Assembly: GCA_963703175.1 (NCBI GenBank) | Contig: OY969794.1 | Coordinates: 124,001 to 188,000 of the forward strand | DNA: 64,000 bases | DNA from: VRUE01 sp963703175 | Lineage (GTDB): Bacteria; Actinomycetota; Thermoleophilia; Solirubrobacterales; 70-9 | Direction: 5' to 3' | Shown here: positions 51,212 through 59,486 of the stretch, piece after piece | How the letters are laid out: every line of letters begins with the position of its first letter | How positions within the stretch are numbered: the first letter of the stretch is position 1 | Notes under the pieces: model-generated | What the model saw: only the letters and a program-made list of their open reading frames with translations | Told to the model about the DNA's origin: nothing | Database searches by the model: none | Program-made: the position numbers and the translations under genes

Positions 51212-52480
51212 ATGTCGCGTGTCCGTAAGACCCCACACTCCCCCCGCAGCGCGCGCGACAGCGGGCAGGATCGCGAGGAGGCCAGTCCGAGAATGGCCGC
51301 GAAACTTGAAAAGACTCGCTACCCCGGCATCTACAAACGCGGCTCCCGATACGTAATCACCTGGGAGCATCGCGGGAAGCAGCACAAAGAATCCTTCCGC
51401 ACGCTTCCCGAGGCCCGCGAGGCCAAGGGCAAACGCGATTCGGGCGAGAAGCGGCCCAAGTCGCGGGTTCGCTTCGGCGACTACTTCGCCGTGTGGATCG
51501 AGAACTACGCGGGCCGAACCTCGCGCGGGTTCTCGGAGACGACGCGGCCGGAGTACCGGAGGCCGATCGAGACCCACGCGATCGCGCGGTGGAAGACCTG
51601 GAGGATGAACGAGGTTGAACCCGCCGACCTCCGCGACCTGTTCGGTCAAATGCGGCGGGACGGCCGCACCACCTCAGAAATCAAGAAGACGCGGGCGGCT
51701 CTGTCGGTGATGTTCGCCACGGCGCTTGAGGACGGCGTTGTCCAGTCGAACCCGGTCCTCGGCGTCCGCATCCCGCCACCGAGCGAGGACGAGACGCCGC
51801 GCGAGGAGAAGGCCAAGGCGCTGACCCGGGCCGAGCTTGCGATCCTCCTGGCCGCGATCCCCAGCGAGTCGCGGCTGTTCTGCACGTTCCTTGCTCATAC
51901 GGGGCTGCGGATCAGCGAGGCGGTCGGCCTGCGTTGGGAACACCTAGACCTTGGCGGGCATCCAAAGGTGCGGGTGCGGGAACAGCTTTACAAGGGCAAG
52001 CGCAAGCGGCTCAAGAGCAAGGATGGCAAGCGCGACGTTCCCCTCTCCCCCGGCATGGCGCAGCAGCTACTAGCGCTGCGGCGGGACGGCTACCAAGGTC
52101 CCGAGTCTCCCGTCTTCGCGTCAAAGGCGGGCACTCCCCTGCGTCCCGAAAACGTCTACCGGCGCGCCCTGGCCCCCGCTGCAATCAGGGCTGGGTTCAA
52201 GATCGGGGTAGAGGTCGACGGCAAGAAGAAAACGCGGTCGGCCGTGTCCTTCCACACGTTCCGCCACACCTGCGCCAGCTTGCTCTTTGAGGCGGGCCGG
52301 AACGTGAAGCAGGTTCAGGCTTGGCTAGGGCACGCCGATCCCGGCTTCACCCTCACGACTTATATCCACCTGATGGATTCGGGCGTGGGAAGCGCTGCAT
52401 TCTTGGATCGGGCAGTAGGTCAGGAGGCGGCCCCCGACGACAACCTGGCTCATGGACCCGGCCACGCCCATCACTCGTGA
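51212..52480 (+). CDS. Tyrosine site-specific integrase
   Basis: 422-aa integrase of the tRNA-targeting element. Residues about 30-75 are an AP2-like arm-binding domain (YPGIYKRGSRYVITWEHRGK). The SAM-like core-binding domain is about 85-190, and the catalytic domain 205-400 shows TGLRISEAVGL (Arg), a beta-2 Lys in KSKDGKRDVPLS, HTFRHTCASLL (His-x2-Arg), WLGHADPGFT (His) and Tyr in LTTYIHL. The first ATG at 51212 is used; an internal ATG (51293) is possible. The gene is convergent with the cargo gene, 15 nt apart. Confidence 0.95.
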   Translation: MSRVRKTPHSPRSARDSGQDREEASPRMAAKLEKTRYPGIYKRGSRYVITWEHRGKQHKESFRTLPEAREAKGKRDSGEKRPKSRVRFGDYFAVWIENYAGRTSRGFSETTRPEYRRPIETHAIARWKTWRMNEVEPADLRDLFGQMRRDGRTTSEIKKTRAALSVMFATALEDGVVQSNPVLGVRIPPPSEDETPREEKAKALTRAELAILLAAIPSESRLFCTFLAHTGLRISEAVGLRWEHLDLGGHPKVRVREQLYKGKRKRLKSKDGKRDVPLSPGMAQQLLALRRDGYQGPESPVFASKAGTPLRPENVYRRALAPAAIRAGFKIGVEVDGKKKTRSAVSFHTFRHTCASLLFEAGRNVKQVQAWLGHADPGFTLTTYIHLMDSGVGSAAFLDRAVGQEAAPDDNLAHGPGHAHHS

Positions 52481-52495
52481 CCAGATGCCAGCTAG

Positions 52496-54913
52496 TCAGT
52501 CCTGCGCAAATCCTGGCGTATCTTTTCCATCCCCGTTCCAGTCCCCCACTATCCGTACCCAGCCTCCAACGTTTCCATAGAAGAACGCATACTCAGGTGC
52601 ATTGTTTTCATTCTGGTCGTTGAGGCGCCACTGCCCGGTACTCGGACGATAAATCCCGATCGTATCTTTGCCGTCACCATTCCAGTCTCCGACTACAGGC
52701 TGATCTTCGGCAACTGCGTAAGAAGCTATGACAATGTCGGCGCCACCCGCAGAGTTGCTGTTCCGCAAATAGAAAGTTGAGTTGCTGCGCCGAAACATAC
52801 CGATCGTGTCTTTGCCGTCGCCATTCCAGTCACCCGCAAGAGGAATATCGCCATCGTTTCCAAAATCGAAGTTATATTCGATCCCACTGAAGTCGCCGAG
52901 CAGCGTAAACTCACCTTCGTAATACCCGACTCTCTCGTCACCGTCACCGTCCCAGTCTCCAATGAAGAAATCGTACGTCTGATTAAACACTTCATCGTAG
53001 GCGGTCGTCCACAGATAGGGAACGTTGCTTCCGTTAGTGTGGGGATTCGAATATAGCCAGACCTGATCCCGGCACAATTCTTCGTCGCGGGGCGGATCAC
53101 AAAGGAAGGAGTGCTGCTCAAACCAGCCGAGGTTGTCATACCCGTCTCCGTCCACATCGCCTGCAAACTCGGAGTCGGGGCCATCCGCCGGAGTCTCGAA
53201 CACAATATCGGGACTTCCTTCGGAGTTTGAATTCCTGAGGAAGTAGCGCCGCTGCGTCGGATGGCTTCCATATTTTCCGATACCGGCTTCGATCTGCGAC
53301 ATGGTGAGACCGGTGTTGCCGCCCACGTCGGTTTCATATGACGTCCCACCCGAAATTCCCAAGCCGTGTTCGATGGCATTCTCTGCCACGGTCGTAATAT
53401 TAACTTTACCAGGCACAGGACAGCAGGTATTGGTACTCCATGCCTCGCTATCGTCGAAGTAGATCCTTCCGGGAGATGCCTCCAGTGGACCATACGCCCG
53501 AACGACTTTCCCTCCAGGTCCATCGAATTCCTGACCCACTGCGTATTCGTCGCTCCAGGTGAGGTAGAGGTCGGGTTCCGTTGGATTGGAGATAGAGATC
53601 TCCGTGAAGGTCAGCTGGGTCCATTGACTCCACACTTTCAGGGCGTTACGCAGGGAGGTCTTCCAAGTTTCTCCTTCGCCACCCGACGACGGGCCAAAAA
53701 TCAGCTTGTACGTAAGGTTGGTTCTGGGGGCTGGCGACCGAAGCGCGCTAAGCGTTCGGTTGATACCGGACGAGTTGGTCGAATAGCCGACACCCAGACA
53801 TCCCGGAGCGCGGCACTGAACCCCGAAGAATGCGTTAAAGGTCGTGCCGGGGGCGTTTGGCGTGCTCTGAATCGTCCAGCTGCTGCCGCTCCAATCCTCG
53901 GCCAGAGTCTGATTCGATCCGCCGCTGCTGCTGACCCAACTTCCGACCGCCGCACAGGACGTCGCAGTCTTGCAGGAGACGTCCTGGAAGACGCTCGCGA
54001 TACTAGTACTCGGGCTAGGAGTGCTCTGCAGCGTCCAGCTGGACCCGTTGAAGCGGTACGCCAAGGTAAATTGTTTGTTTCCTTCACTGCCGTTCTTCCA
54101 GCCTCCTACGGCGGTGCACGCATTCGGCGTCGGCGTGCAGGAAACGTCTAGAAGGGTGCTCTGAGTGGCTCCAACGGGTTCCGGCAAGGTTTGAAGTGAC
54201 CAGGTGCCGTTCCAGAACATGGCCAGGCTTTTCGTAATACCCCCGCTAGTGGTGTAGCGGCCGACGGCGACGCAGAAATTCGACCATATGCAGTCAACAC
54301 CGTCCAGCTGACTGGAGGTTGCTCCTGCGGGGATTGGGATTGAGGACACGGCCCACGTGGGGCTAGTCCATTTCTGCGCGATCGCCGTTTTCACGCCTTT
54401 CACCACCGCCGAGCCCACAGCCGTGCAGTTCGCGGTCGAACTGCAGCCAACCGCCACAAGTTCGCTGGATGACGCTTCAGCGGGAACCGGCGTCGACTGG
54501 ATTGACCAGCTGCCTCCGTTCCAAATCTCCGCCAAAGTCTTGGGACCACCGACAGTAGGATCATAGTTGCCGACTGCGATGCATCGGGTTGCTGAGGGAC
54601 AGTCAACGCCGAACAGGCGGGTGGCCGGACCGGGTACTTTCAGCGCTACCGCCTGGGCAGACCACGAGACACCGTCCCAGCGTTGGGCCACCGGATAAGT
54701 AATGCCGCCGCTGCCGTTATAGCGAGTGCCGACCGCCGTGCATGCCGCAAGGTCTGCCGAATCGCAACTTACGTCAAAGAGGTGATTGTGAGTAGAGGCT
54801 TCACCAGCGTTCGGCGTTGGCTGGAGCGACCAGCTTTCTAGAGCCAGTGCGGAAGATGGCGCTAGGAGGCCACAAAAAATGAAGATCACCAAAGCCCTTT
54901 TCATGCCCCACAT
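52496..54913 (-). CDS. Secreted protein: WSLQ-type repeats, degenerate matrixin-like domain and FG-GAP repeats
   Basis: 805 aa, cargo of the element. Start ATG 54913 is fixed by AAAGGAG 8 nt upstream; signal peptide to about residue 25. Residues ~25-390 hold about seven repeats of ~50 aa of the form W-S-L-Q-x-x-P...V-S-C...C-x-A-V-G. About 395-570 resembles a matrixin (LRNALKVWSQWTQLTFTEIS, PDLYLTW, GRIYFDDSEAW), but the zinc motif HExxHxxGxxH reads NAIEHGLGISG. Residues ~600-805 carry Ca-binding FG-GAP motifs (GDWNGDGKDTIG). Base composition is visibly lower in GC than its surroundings. Confidence 0.8.
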   Translation of the reverse strand: MWGMKRALVIFIFCGLLAPSSALALESWSLQPTPNAGEASTHNHLFDVSCDSADLAACTAVGTRYNGSGGITYPVAQRWDGVSWSAQAVALKVPGPATRLFGVDCPSATRCIAVGNYDPTVGGPKTLAEIWNGGSWSIQSTPVPAEASSSELVAVGCSSTANCTAVGSAVVKGVKTAIAQKWTSPTWAVSSIPIPAGATSSQLDGVDCIWSNFCVAVGRYTTSGGITKSLAMFWNGTWSLQTLPEPVGATQSTLLDVSCTPTPNACTAVGGWKNGSEGNKQFTLAYRFNGSSWTLQSTPSPSTSIASVFQDVSCKTATSCAAVGSWVSSSGGSNQTLAEDWSGSSWTIQSTPNAPGTTFNAFFGVQCRAPGCLGVGYSTNSSGINRTLSALRSPAPRTNLTYKLIFGPSSGGEGETWKTSLRNALKVWSQWTQLTFTEISISNPTEPDLYLTWSDEYAVGQEFDGPGGKVVRAYGPLEASPGRIYFDDSEAWSTNTCCPVPGKVNITTVAENAIEHGLGISGGTSYETDVGGNTGLTMSQIEAGIGKYGSHPTQRRYFLRNSNSEGSPDIVFETPADGPDSEFAGDVDGDGYDNLGWFEQHSFLCDPPRDEELCRDQVWLYSNPHTNGSNVPYLWTTAYDEVFNQTYDFFIGDWDGDGDERVGYYEGEFTLLGDFSGIEYNFDFGNDGDIPLAGDWNGDGKDTIGMFRRSNSTFYLRNSNSAGGADIVIASYAVAEDQPVVGDWNGDGKDTIGIYRPSTGQWRLNDQNENNAPEYAFFYGNVGGWVRIVGDWNGDGKDTPGFAQD

Positions 54914-55143
54914 AGCCCAACTCCTTTAGATAATTTTGCTCATCTAAACATTAAAAAGTAAGGATTGCAACAAACTCTTTTGTTTATACCTTCTTCCGAG
55001 AGCAATGCGCAGGGAGCCTGAACGCACGGCGCGTGGCAAGGGGGCACACGGTAATAGCCGCAAACGCCGAGAGGTGCGAGCGGTGCATTTTGGCTTCTAG
55101 TGAGGAAAATACCGGACAGCCGAAAGGCTCAACAACGGCTGAC
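54914..55143. other. AT-rich right end of the element
   Basis: 230 nt without a gene. The first ~90 nt are strongly AT-rich (TAAACATTAAAAAGTAAGG and similar) and must contain the promoter of the minus-strand cargo gene. The remainder holds one GTGGCAAGG copy and leads into attR. I see no further open reading frame. Confidence 0.6.
55033..55041 (+). promoter_or_regulatory. Putative integrase arm-type site, right end
   Basis: GTGGCAAGG, identical to the two copies at the left end, followed by GGGGCAC which may be a degenerate second copy. It lies 103 nt inside attR. Confidence 0.4.
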
Positions 55144-55200
55144 GCGGAATCATAATCCGCGTGTCGGGGGTTCGAGTCCCTCCTCCGGCATCGCAGCAGC
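55144..55200 (+). repeat. attR: 57-bp attachment repeat (tRNA 3' half)
   Basis: Identical to 46412-46468. It includes the anticodon stem-loop, T-arm and 3' acceptor strand of the CAT tRNA but no 5' half, so it is not a functional tRNA. thrC ends 15 nt further on. Confidence 0.95.
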
Positions 55201-55215
55201 GTTAGTTCGAACTAC

Positions 55216-56514
55216 TCAGCCCGACAGTGCGGCGCTGGTGCCGGTGTGGCGGAACTGGGCGAGGGTTTCCTCCATCGCCTCTACCTCTGGGGCAACCATT
55301 TCGGGCCAGGGTTTGTCGGGGTGCTCGTCGAGGGTCTTGTAGCCGTTGCCGCTGATGACCGCGACCACGGTGTCGTCGGGGCCGAGTTTGCCCTGGTTGG
55401 CCAGCTTCATCGTCGCGGCGATCGTGGTGCCGCCCGCGGGCTCGGTGAGGATGCCCTCGGTGGCACCGAGCAAGTCGAGTGCCTCGAAGATCTCGGGGTC
55501 GGTCGCCTTCGCTGCCGAGCCGCCGCGCGAGGTGACCGCGTCGACGACGAGCGGCCCGTCCCCCGGGGCGCCGATCGCCAGCGAGTGGGCGGCCGTATTC
55601 GGGCGCTGCGGCTCGATCTCGCCGCTACCGTCGAGAATTGCGGTCGCGATCGGCCCGCAGCCGTCCGCCTGCGCGACGTGGATCTTGGTCGCGGCGGTCT
55701 CCGCCATGCCGACTGTCTCCATCTCCCCCAGTCCCTTGTGGACACGCGAGGAGAGCGTGCCGCCAGCGGCCGGGATGACGAAGTGGTCGGGTGAGACCCA
55801 GTCGAGCTGCTCGACCACCTCGAAGGCCATCGTCTTCGCCCCCTCGGCGTAAAACGGGCGCAGGGTGATGTTGGCGAACTGAATGCCGGTCTCCAACGCC
55901 AGCTCACGGCAGGCACGATTAGCTTCGTCGTAGTTGCCGTCGAGCTGGATCACGGCCGCCCCCAGGGCTCGGCAGGCACGTGCCTTGCCGCGCTCCATGT
56001 TGCTCGGGTAGAAGACGTAGGCGGCGACACCGGCCTTGGCCGCCAGCGAGGCGACCGCGGTGCCGACGTTGCCGGTCGAGACGCAGCCAATCTCCGGCTT
56101 CCCCAGCTCGAGCAGACGGGCGACCGCCATCGAGACGACGCGGTCCTTGTAGGAGAGGCTGGGACGCTGGGTGCTGTCGTCCTTGAGGTAAAGCTTGCGC
56201 AGGCCCAGCTCAGCGCCGAGGCGGTCGGCATGGATCAGCGGCGTGCGGCCGCTGTAGCGGCCGACTCGGGCCTTTGCCGTCGCGTCGACGATCGGCAGCA
56301 ACTCCTCGAAGCGCCAGATGTTGAGCTCGCGCTCGGCGATCGGCCGCTCGGCGACGCGCTTCTTGGCCAGCTCGTAGTCGTAATCGACATCGAGGGTCTG
56401 GCCGCAGCCAAGACACCTGAAGGTGGTATCGAAAAGAGGAAGCCGAAGCTCACAGTCGTGGCAGACCAGCTCCGTCGCGCAGGAGCGGGTGCGCTGGTCA
56501 GCCGAGAGGCTCAT
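55216..56514 (-). CDS. thrC: Threonine synthase
   Basis: PLP enzyme converting O-phosphohomoserine to threonine. 432 aa. An N-terminal zinc-ribbon-like segment (VCHDCELRL ... FRCLGCGQ) precedes the fold II domain. SLSYKDRVVSMAVARL holds the PLP lysine, STGNVGTAVASLAAKAG binds the phosphate and IPAAGGTLSS the substrate. The C-terminal end is reached only 15 nt from attR, so thrC was the original neighbour of the tRNA; the insertion did not touch its coding sequence. Start ATG 56514. Confidence 0.95.
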   Translation of the reverse strand: MSLSADQRTRSCATELVCHDCELRLPLFDTTFRCLGCGQTLDVDYDYELAKKRVAERPIAERELNIWRFEELLPIVDATAKARVGRYSGRTPLIHADRLGAELGLRKLYLKDDSTQRPSLSYKDRVVSMAVARLLELGKPEIGCVSTGNVGTAVASLAAKAGVAAYVFYPSNMERGKARACRALGAAVIQLDGNYDEANRACRELALETGIQFANITLRPFYAEGAKTMAFEVVEQLDWVSPDHFVIPAAGGTLSSRVHKGLGEMETVGMAETAATKIHVAQADGCGPIATAILDGSGEIEPQRPNTAAHSLAIGAPGDGPLVVDAVTSRGGSAAKATDPEIFEALDLLGATEGILTEPAGGTTIAATMKLANQGKLGPDDTVVAVISGNGYKTLDEHPDKPWPEMVAPEVEAMEETLAQFRHTGTSAALSG

Positions 56515-56634
56515 CGCCCCTCAACACCCCTGGCTAGCGAGGGCAGGCCGCCCGCCTTCGCAAATCTCCGCCTACGCTTTCCGTGCTGGCGCCTGATCAT
56601 GAGCGGTTCTGTATAGCAGGTACGGGCATGTCGA

Positions 56635-58836
56635 TCAATTATTCCTGGCCATAGAGAGGGATGCGGCCTCTCCTCCTGCCGGAAATCCTACAGAGGCGTC
56701 CTGCCCGAGGGCTGCCAGTAGCTCCTCCGCGATATGCGGCGCAAAGGGCGAAAGCGTCCGAGCCAGGAGCGTCAGCGCCTCGAGCAGCGTCTCGTAATCC
56801 TCACGGCTGAGCTGGCCGCGACGTTGGATGATCCGCTTCTCGTAGTCCTTAATCCGCTCCAGCAGCCGAGTGACGTTGCGGACAGCCTTGTGCATCTGCA
56901 GCTCCTCCAGGTCAGAGGTAATCCGCTCCACGCCGTTGTCGCACCATTTGCCCAGGCGCTCGCGGATAAAGGCAGTGTCGGCAGCTGCCTCAGCGTCCTC
57001 GGGCGCTGCGGCGGCGGCAACGATGCCTGCTTGGGTGTAGTCCCAGAGACCGCGCAAGAAGCGAGAAGCGAAACGCAGTGCGCCATCGGTCCAGTTGAGC
57101 GCCTTGGCGGGTCCGGCGGCGTAGAGGACCGCTAGCCGCACGGTGTCGGCACCGTGCTCGGCGACCAGCTCGTCGGGATCGACGACATTGCCAAGGTGCT
57201 TGCTCATCTTGCGCCCGTCGGCGATCACCATCTCGTGAAAGAGGCAACCGGCGAAGGGCTCTCCGTCCTTGAGGAAGGAGAAGGGACCGATGTCGCGCAG
57301 GGCCTTGGTCACCACCCGCTGATCGAAGACGAAGCCACCGCTGTCATTACCGGCGACGAGTCGCTCTGAGGGCAGCCAGTCCTGCAAGTCGGGGTGGGTG
57401 AACATCTGCTCGTCGCGATCAGAGGGCGGCACAGCAGCTGGCACCCAGAGCCAGAGGGCGTCGAAGTGACAATCGAGCGTGTCGGTCTCACGCTTGGCCA
57501 CTCCGTCGCAGTTAGGGCAGGTCGTCTCGAGGAAATCAGGACGCTCAGCCAACGGGTTGCCCTCGCCGGTCGGCTCGACGTCGCGCGGCAACACCACCGG
57601 CAGATCCTCGATCGGGACTGGGATCACGCCGCACTGCTCGCAATGCAGAACCGGGATCGGCGTGCCCCAGTAGCGCTGGCGCGAGATCGAGAAGTCGTAA
57701 GCCCGGTAACGGGTCGCCTCGCGGGCCTCCAACTCGGCGGCCACGCCACCACCAAGTGGCTCACTCGCGCTGCGCGGCATCCGCGTCGCGATCGCCTCGT
57801 CGGCCTCGTCGGCCGCGGGGATACCAAGCGCGGCGGTTGGGCCGTAGCGGGCGTCGACGAGCGGTGAGACGAAGAGCGGCAGCGTGCCGCCGCCAGCGAC
57901 GTCGATGGAGGCGCCGGTGTCGATCACCGGCACCGCCGCAGCGTCGCGGGCACTGCGCTCCCAGCCACCAGAACGCAGCTCATCGAGCTGGGTGGCGACC
58001 GCGTCGTCGGTCACCCAGTGCTCGACCTCGGGATGGCGCGGCGAGAGCAGCACGAAGCGCGCCTCGCCGACCGCGTCGGCGTGCGGCGTGAAGACCTCGA
58101 GACCACCACCTCCAGGCCCGGCAAGGTCGAGCTCGACGCCATCACTGCGGCCGAGGATGTAGCGCTGAGTTTTCAGCGAGAGCTCATCCCAATCCGTGAG
58201 GTCCGCCAAGTTGCGATCGTTCTCCTCGAGGTAAGGGGAAAGCCGCAGGAACCACGTCGGCCGGCGAACCAAACGCACCTTGTTGTGGCAACGCCAGCAG
58301 CGCCCGTCCTCAACTTGTAAGGCGGCCAGCGTCGTCTGGCAGGTGTCGCACCAATCGACCGTGGCGTTGTCGCGATAGACCATGCCGGCCTCGCGCAGGG
58401 TCAGAAACAGCCACTGTGACCAGCGGTACTGCGCCTCGTCGGAGCTATAGAAGGCGCGCTCGTAGTCGAAAGAGAAACCCAGTCGCTTCATCTGCCCGAG
58501 CATTCGCTCGCCACAACGCTCGACCCACTCCGCCGGCCTCGTTCCGCGCTCAATCGCGGCCATCTCTGCCGGCAACCCAAAGGCGTCAAAGCCGAAGCCG
58601 AAGAGAACCGCGTCCCCGCGGGCACGGCGAAAGCGTGCGTAGGCGTCGCCGATCGAGTAGTCGCGGACGTGACCCATGTGCAGATTGCCCGAGGTAAACG
58701 GACTGGATGGCTTGATGTAGACAGCAGCCTGATCCGGGCTCGGAACAGGCGTCTTGAAAACAGCTTGCTCAGCCCAATCGGCCTGGCGAGAGACCTCAAT
58801 CTCCGCAGGGTTGTAGGTCGGCTTCTCGGTGCTCAT
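56635..58836 (-). CDS. leuS: Leucyl-tRNA synthetase with a degenerate editing (CP1) domain
   Basis: 733 aa, shorter than the usual 810-870. The HIGH motif is HMGH (53-56) in SPFTSGNLHMGHVRDY, GFDAFGLPAEMAAIERGT follows, and KMSK in GRKMSKHLGNVVDPDELV. Two Cys clusters (CDTCQ...CWRCH and CEQCG...CPNCD) may bind zinc. In the editing region the Thr-rich TTRPDT peptide is replaced by FTPHADAV, and the normal AHDERD loop reads AADEADE. Aminoacylation core looks intact, so it is probably LeuRS that has lost or changed proofreading; a second copy elsewhere cannot be excluded. Confidence 0.88.
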   Translation of the reverse strand: MSTEKPTYNPAEIEVSRQADWAEQAVFKTPVPSPDQAAVYIKPSSPFTSGNLHMGHVRDYSIGDAYARFRRARGDAVLFGFGFDAFGLPAEMAAIERGTRPAEWVERCGERMLGQMKRLGFSFDYERAFYSSDEAQYRWSQWLFLTLREAGMVYRDNATVDWCDTCQTTLAALQVEDGRCWRCHNKVRLVRRPTWFLRLSPYLEENDRNLADLTDWDELSLKTQRYILGRSDGVELDLAGPGGGGLEVFTPHADAVGEARFVLLSPRHPEVEHWVTDDAVATQLDELRSGGWERSARDAAAVPVIDTGASIDVAGGGTLPLFVSPLVDARYGPTAALGIPAADEADEAIATRMPRSASEPLGGGVAAELEAREATRYRAYDFSISRQRYWGTPIPVLHCEQCGVIPVPIEDLPVVLPRDVEPTGEGNPLAERPDFLETTCPNCDGVAKRETDTLDCHFDALWLWVPAAVPPSDRDEQMFTHPDLQDWLPSERLVAGNDSGGFVFDQRVVTKALRDIGPFSFLKDGEPFAGCLFHEMVIADGRKMSKHLGNVVDPDELVAEHGADTVRLAVLYAAGPAKALNWTDGALRFASRFLRGLWDYTQAGIVAAAAAPEDAEAAADTAFIRERLGKWCDNGVERITSDLEELQMHKAVRNVTRLLERIKDYEKRIIQRRGQLSREDYETLLEALTLLARTLSPFAPHIAEELLAALGQDASVGFPAGGEAASLSMARNN

Positions 58837-58860
58837 TGTCGTCAGAGTTTGCCACGGACG

Positions 58861-58889
58861 TTGACCCCGGGCTCACGGGGTCCTATGCT
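58861..58889 (+). promoter_or_regulatory. Candidate promoter upstream of the small gene at 59103
   Basis: TTGACC (58861-58866), 17-nt spacer and TATGCT (58884-58889). It is divergent from leuS. The resulting transcript would carry a ~200-nt leader with a nine-codon ORF (ATG 58898) and the bulged-C hairpin before the gene at 59103. Confidence 0.5.
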
Positions 58890-59043
58890 GGAAAACAATG
58901 GTCAAGCACCTTGAAGTATTCGAGTGACACACAAAAGAGTGACGAAAGTGTCAAATAAGTGGGAAAAGTCGCGAATGGGAGGAAATTGGGCGCTTCGCCG
59001 TCCGGGTGCGAGCCTAGGTTGACCAGCGAAGAGAAAAACGCGG

Positions 59044-59071
59044 CCCCGGCGGTGCTTGTGACACCCCGGGG
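59044..59071 (+). promoter_or_regulatory. Bulged-C leader hairpin (copy C)
   Basis: CCCCGG-C-GGTG, loop CTTGTGA, CACC-CCGGGG: six-pair outer stem, single bulged C, inner GGTG/CACC stem and seven-base loop. It is 31 nt before the ATG at 59103. Same design as 48151-48177 and 51133-51159. Confidence 0.55.
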
Positions 59072-59102
59072 CCCGGCCGAGACCTGAAGAGGAGGTCCCA
59101 AC

Positions 59103-59462
59103 ATGAGAGAGGGTACGAGAACCGTCCTGCTGGAAGAAGGGCAGTTGGACGAAGTGTTTGTTAAGCGGGCGATCGCCGCCGCGGAGGAGGCGCCGTCCGA
59201 GTACAGGGTCAGGGCCGGGCTGGAGGCGTTGATTGCAACCGCCGAGACCGATCCCGTCGCCGCCCGGTCGGCCCTGCACGAGTTCCGAACAGACCATCTC
59301 CGCCTGGGTCGCCTCGAGGCCTGGCTGGGCGGAGATCCCAACCGGACCACATTCGCCCTCGGTGCCGCGATTCAGCTAGCCGACGCCGAGCTGGCCTCCC
59401 CCGAGCCCGACCTGGCCAGTATCGAGCCCGACCTGCTCCGCTGGTTGGAGGGCAACTGGTAG
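59103..59462 (+). CDS. Small helical hypothetical protein
   Basis: 119-aa protein with an acidic start (TVLLEEGQLDEVFVKRAIAA), a helix with AGLEALIATAETDPVAARSA and a final segment LGAAIQLADAELASPEPDLA then LLRWLEGNW. GAGGAGG lies 6 nt before the ATG, a very good ribosome-binding site. No family name is known to me, though the type is frequent in this lineage. The mRNA leader has a hairpin of the type found in the mobile element. Confidence 0.75.
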   Translation: MREGTRTVLLEEGQLDEVFVKRAIAAAEEAPSEYRVRAGLEALIATAETDPVAARSALHEFRTDHLRLGRLEAWLGGDPNRTTFALGAAIQLADAELASPEPDLASIEPDLLRWLEGNW

Positions 59463-59486
59463 ACGCAATGCCAATTACCCCTACGT

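Larger units (their letters stand above)
46412..55200 (+). mobile_element. 8.7-kb integrative element in a tRNA gene
   Basis: Bounded by a perfect 57-bp direct repeat (46412-46468 and 55144-55200) whose left copy is the 3' half of an intact tRNA. It encodes a tyrosine integrase (51212), an excisionase-like protein (50819), a replication-relaxation protein (49938), several small DNA-binding proteins and cargo. The left end retains the whole tRNA, and the right copy is only the half. No conjugative transfer, primase or Rep gene is recognisable, so mobilisation probably needs a helper. Before insertion the tRNA would have lain next to thrC. Confidence 0.93.

Noticed and set aside
55144..55200. 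Second CAT tRNA gene
   Set aside because: Only the 3' half is present; there is no 5' acceptor strand or D-arm. It is the attachment-site copy.
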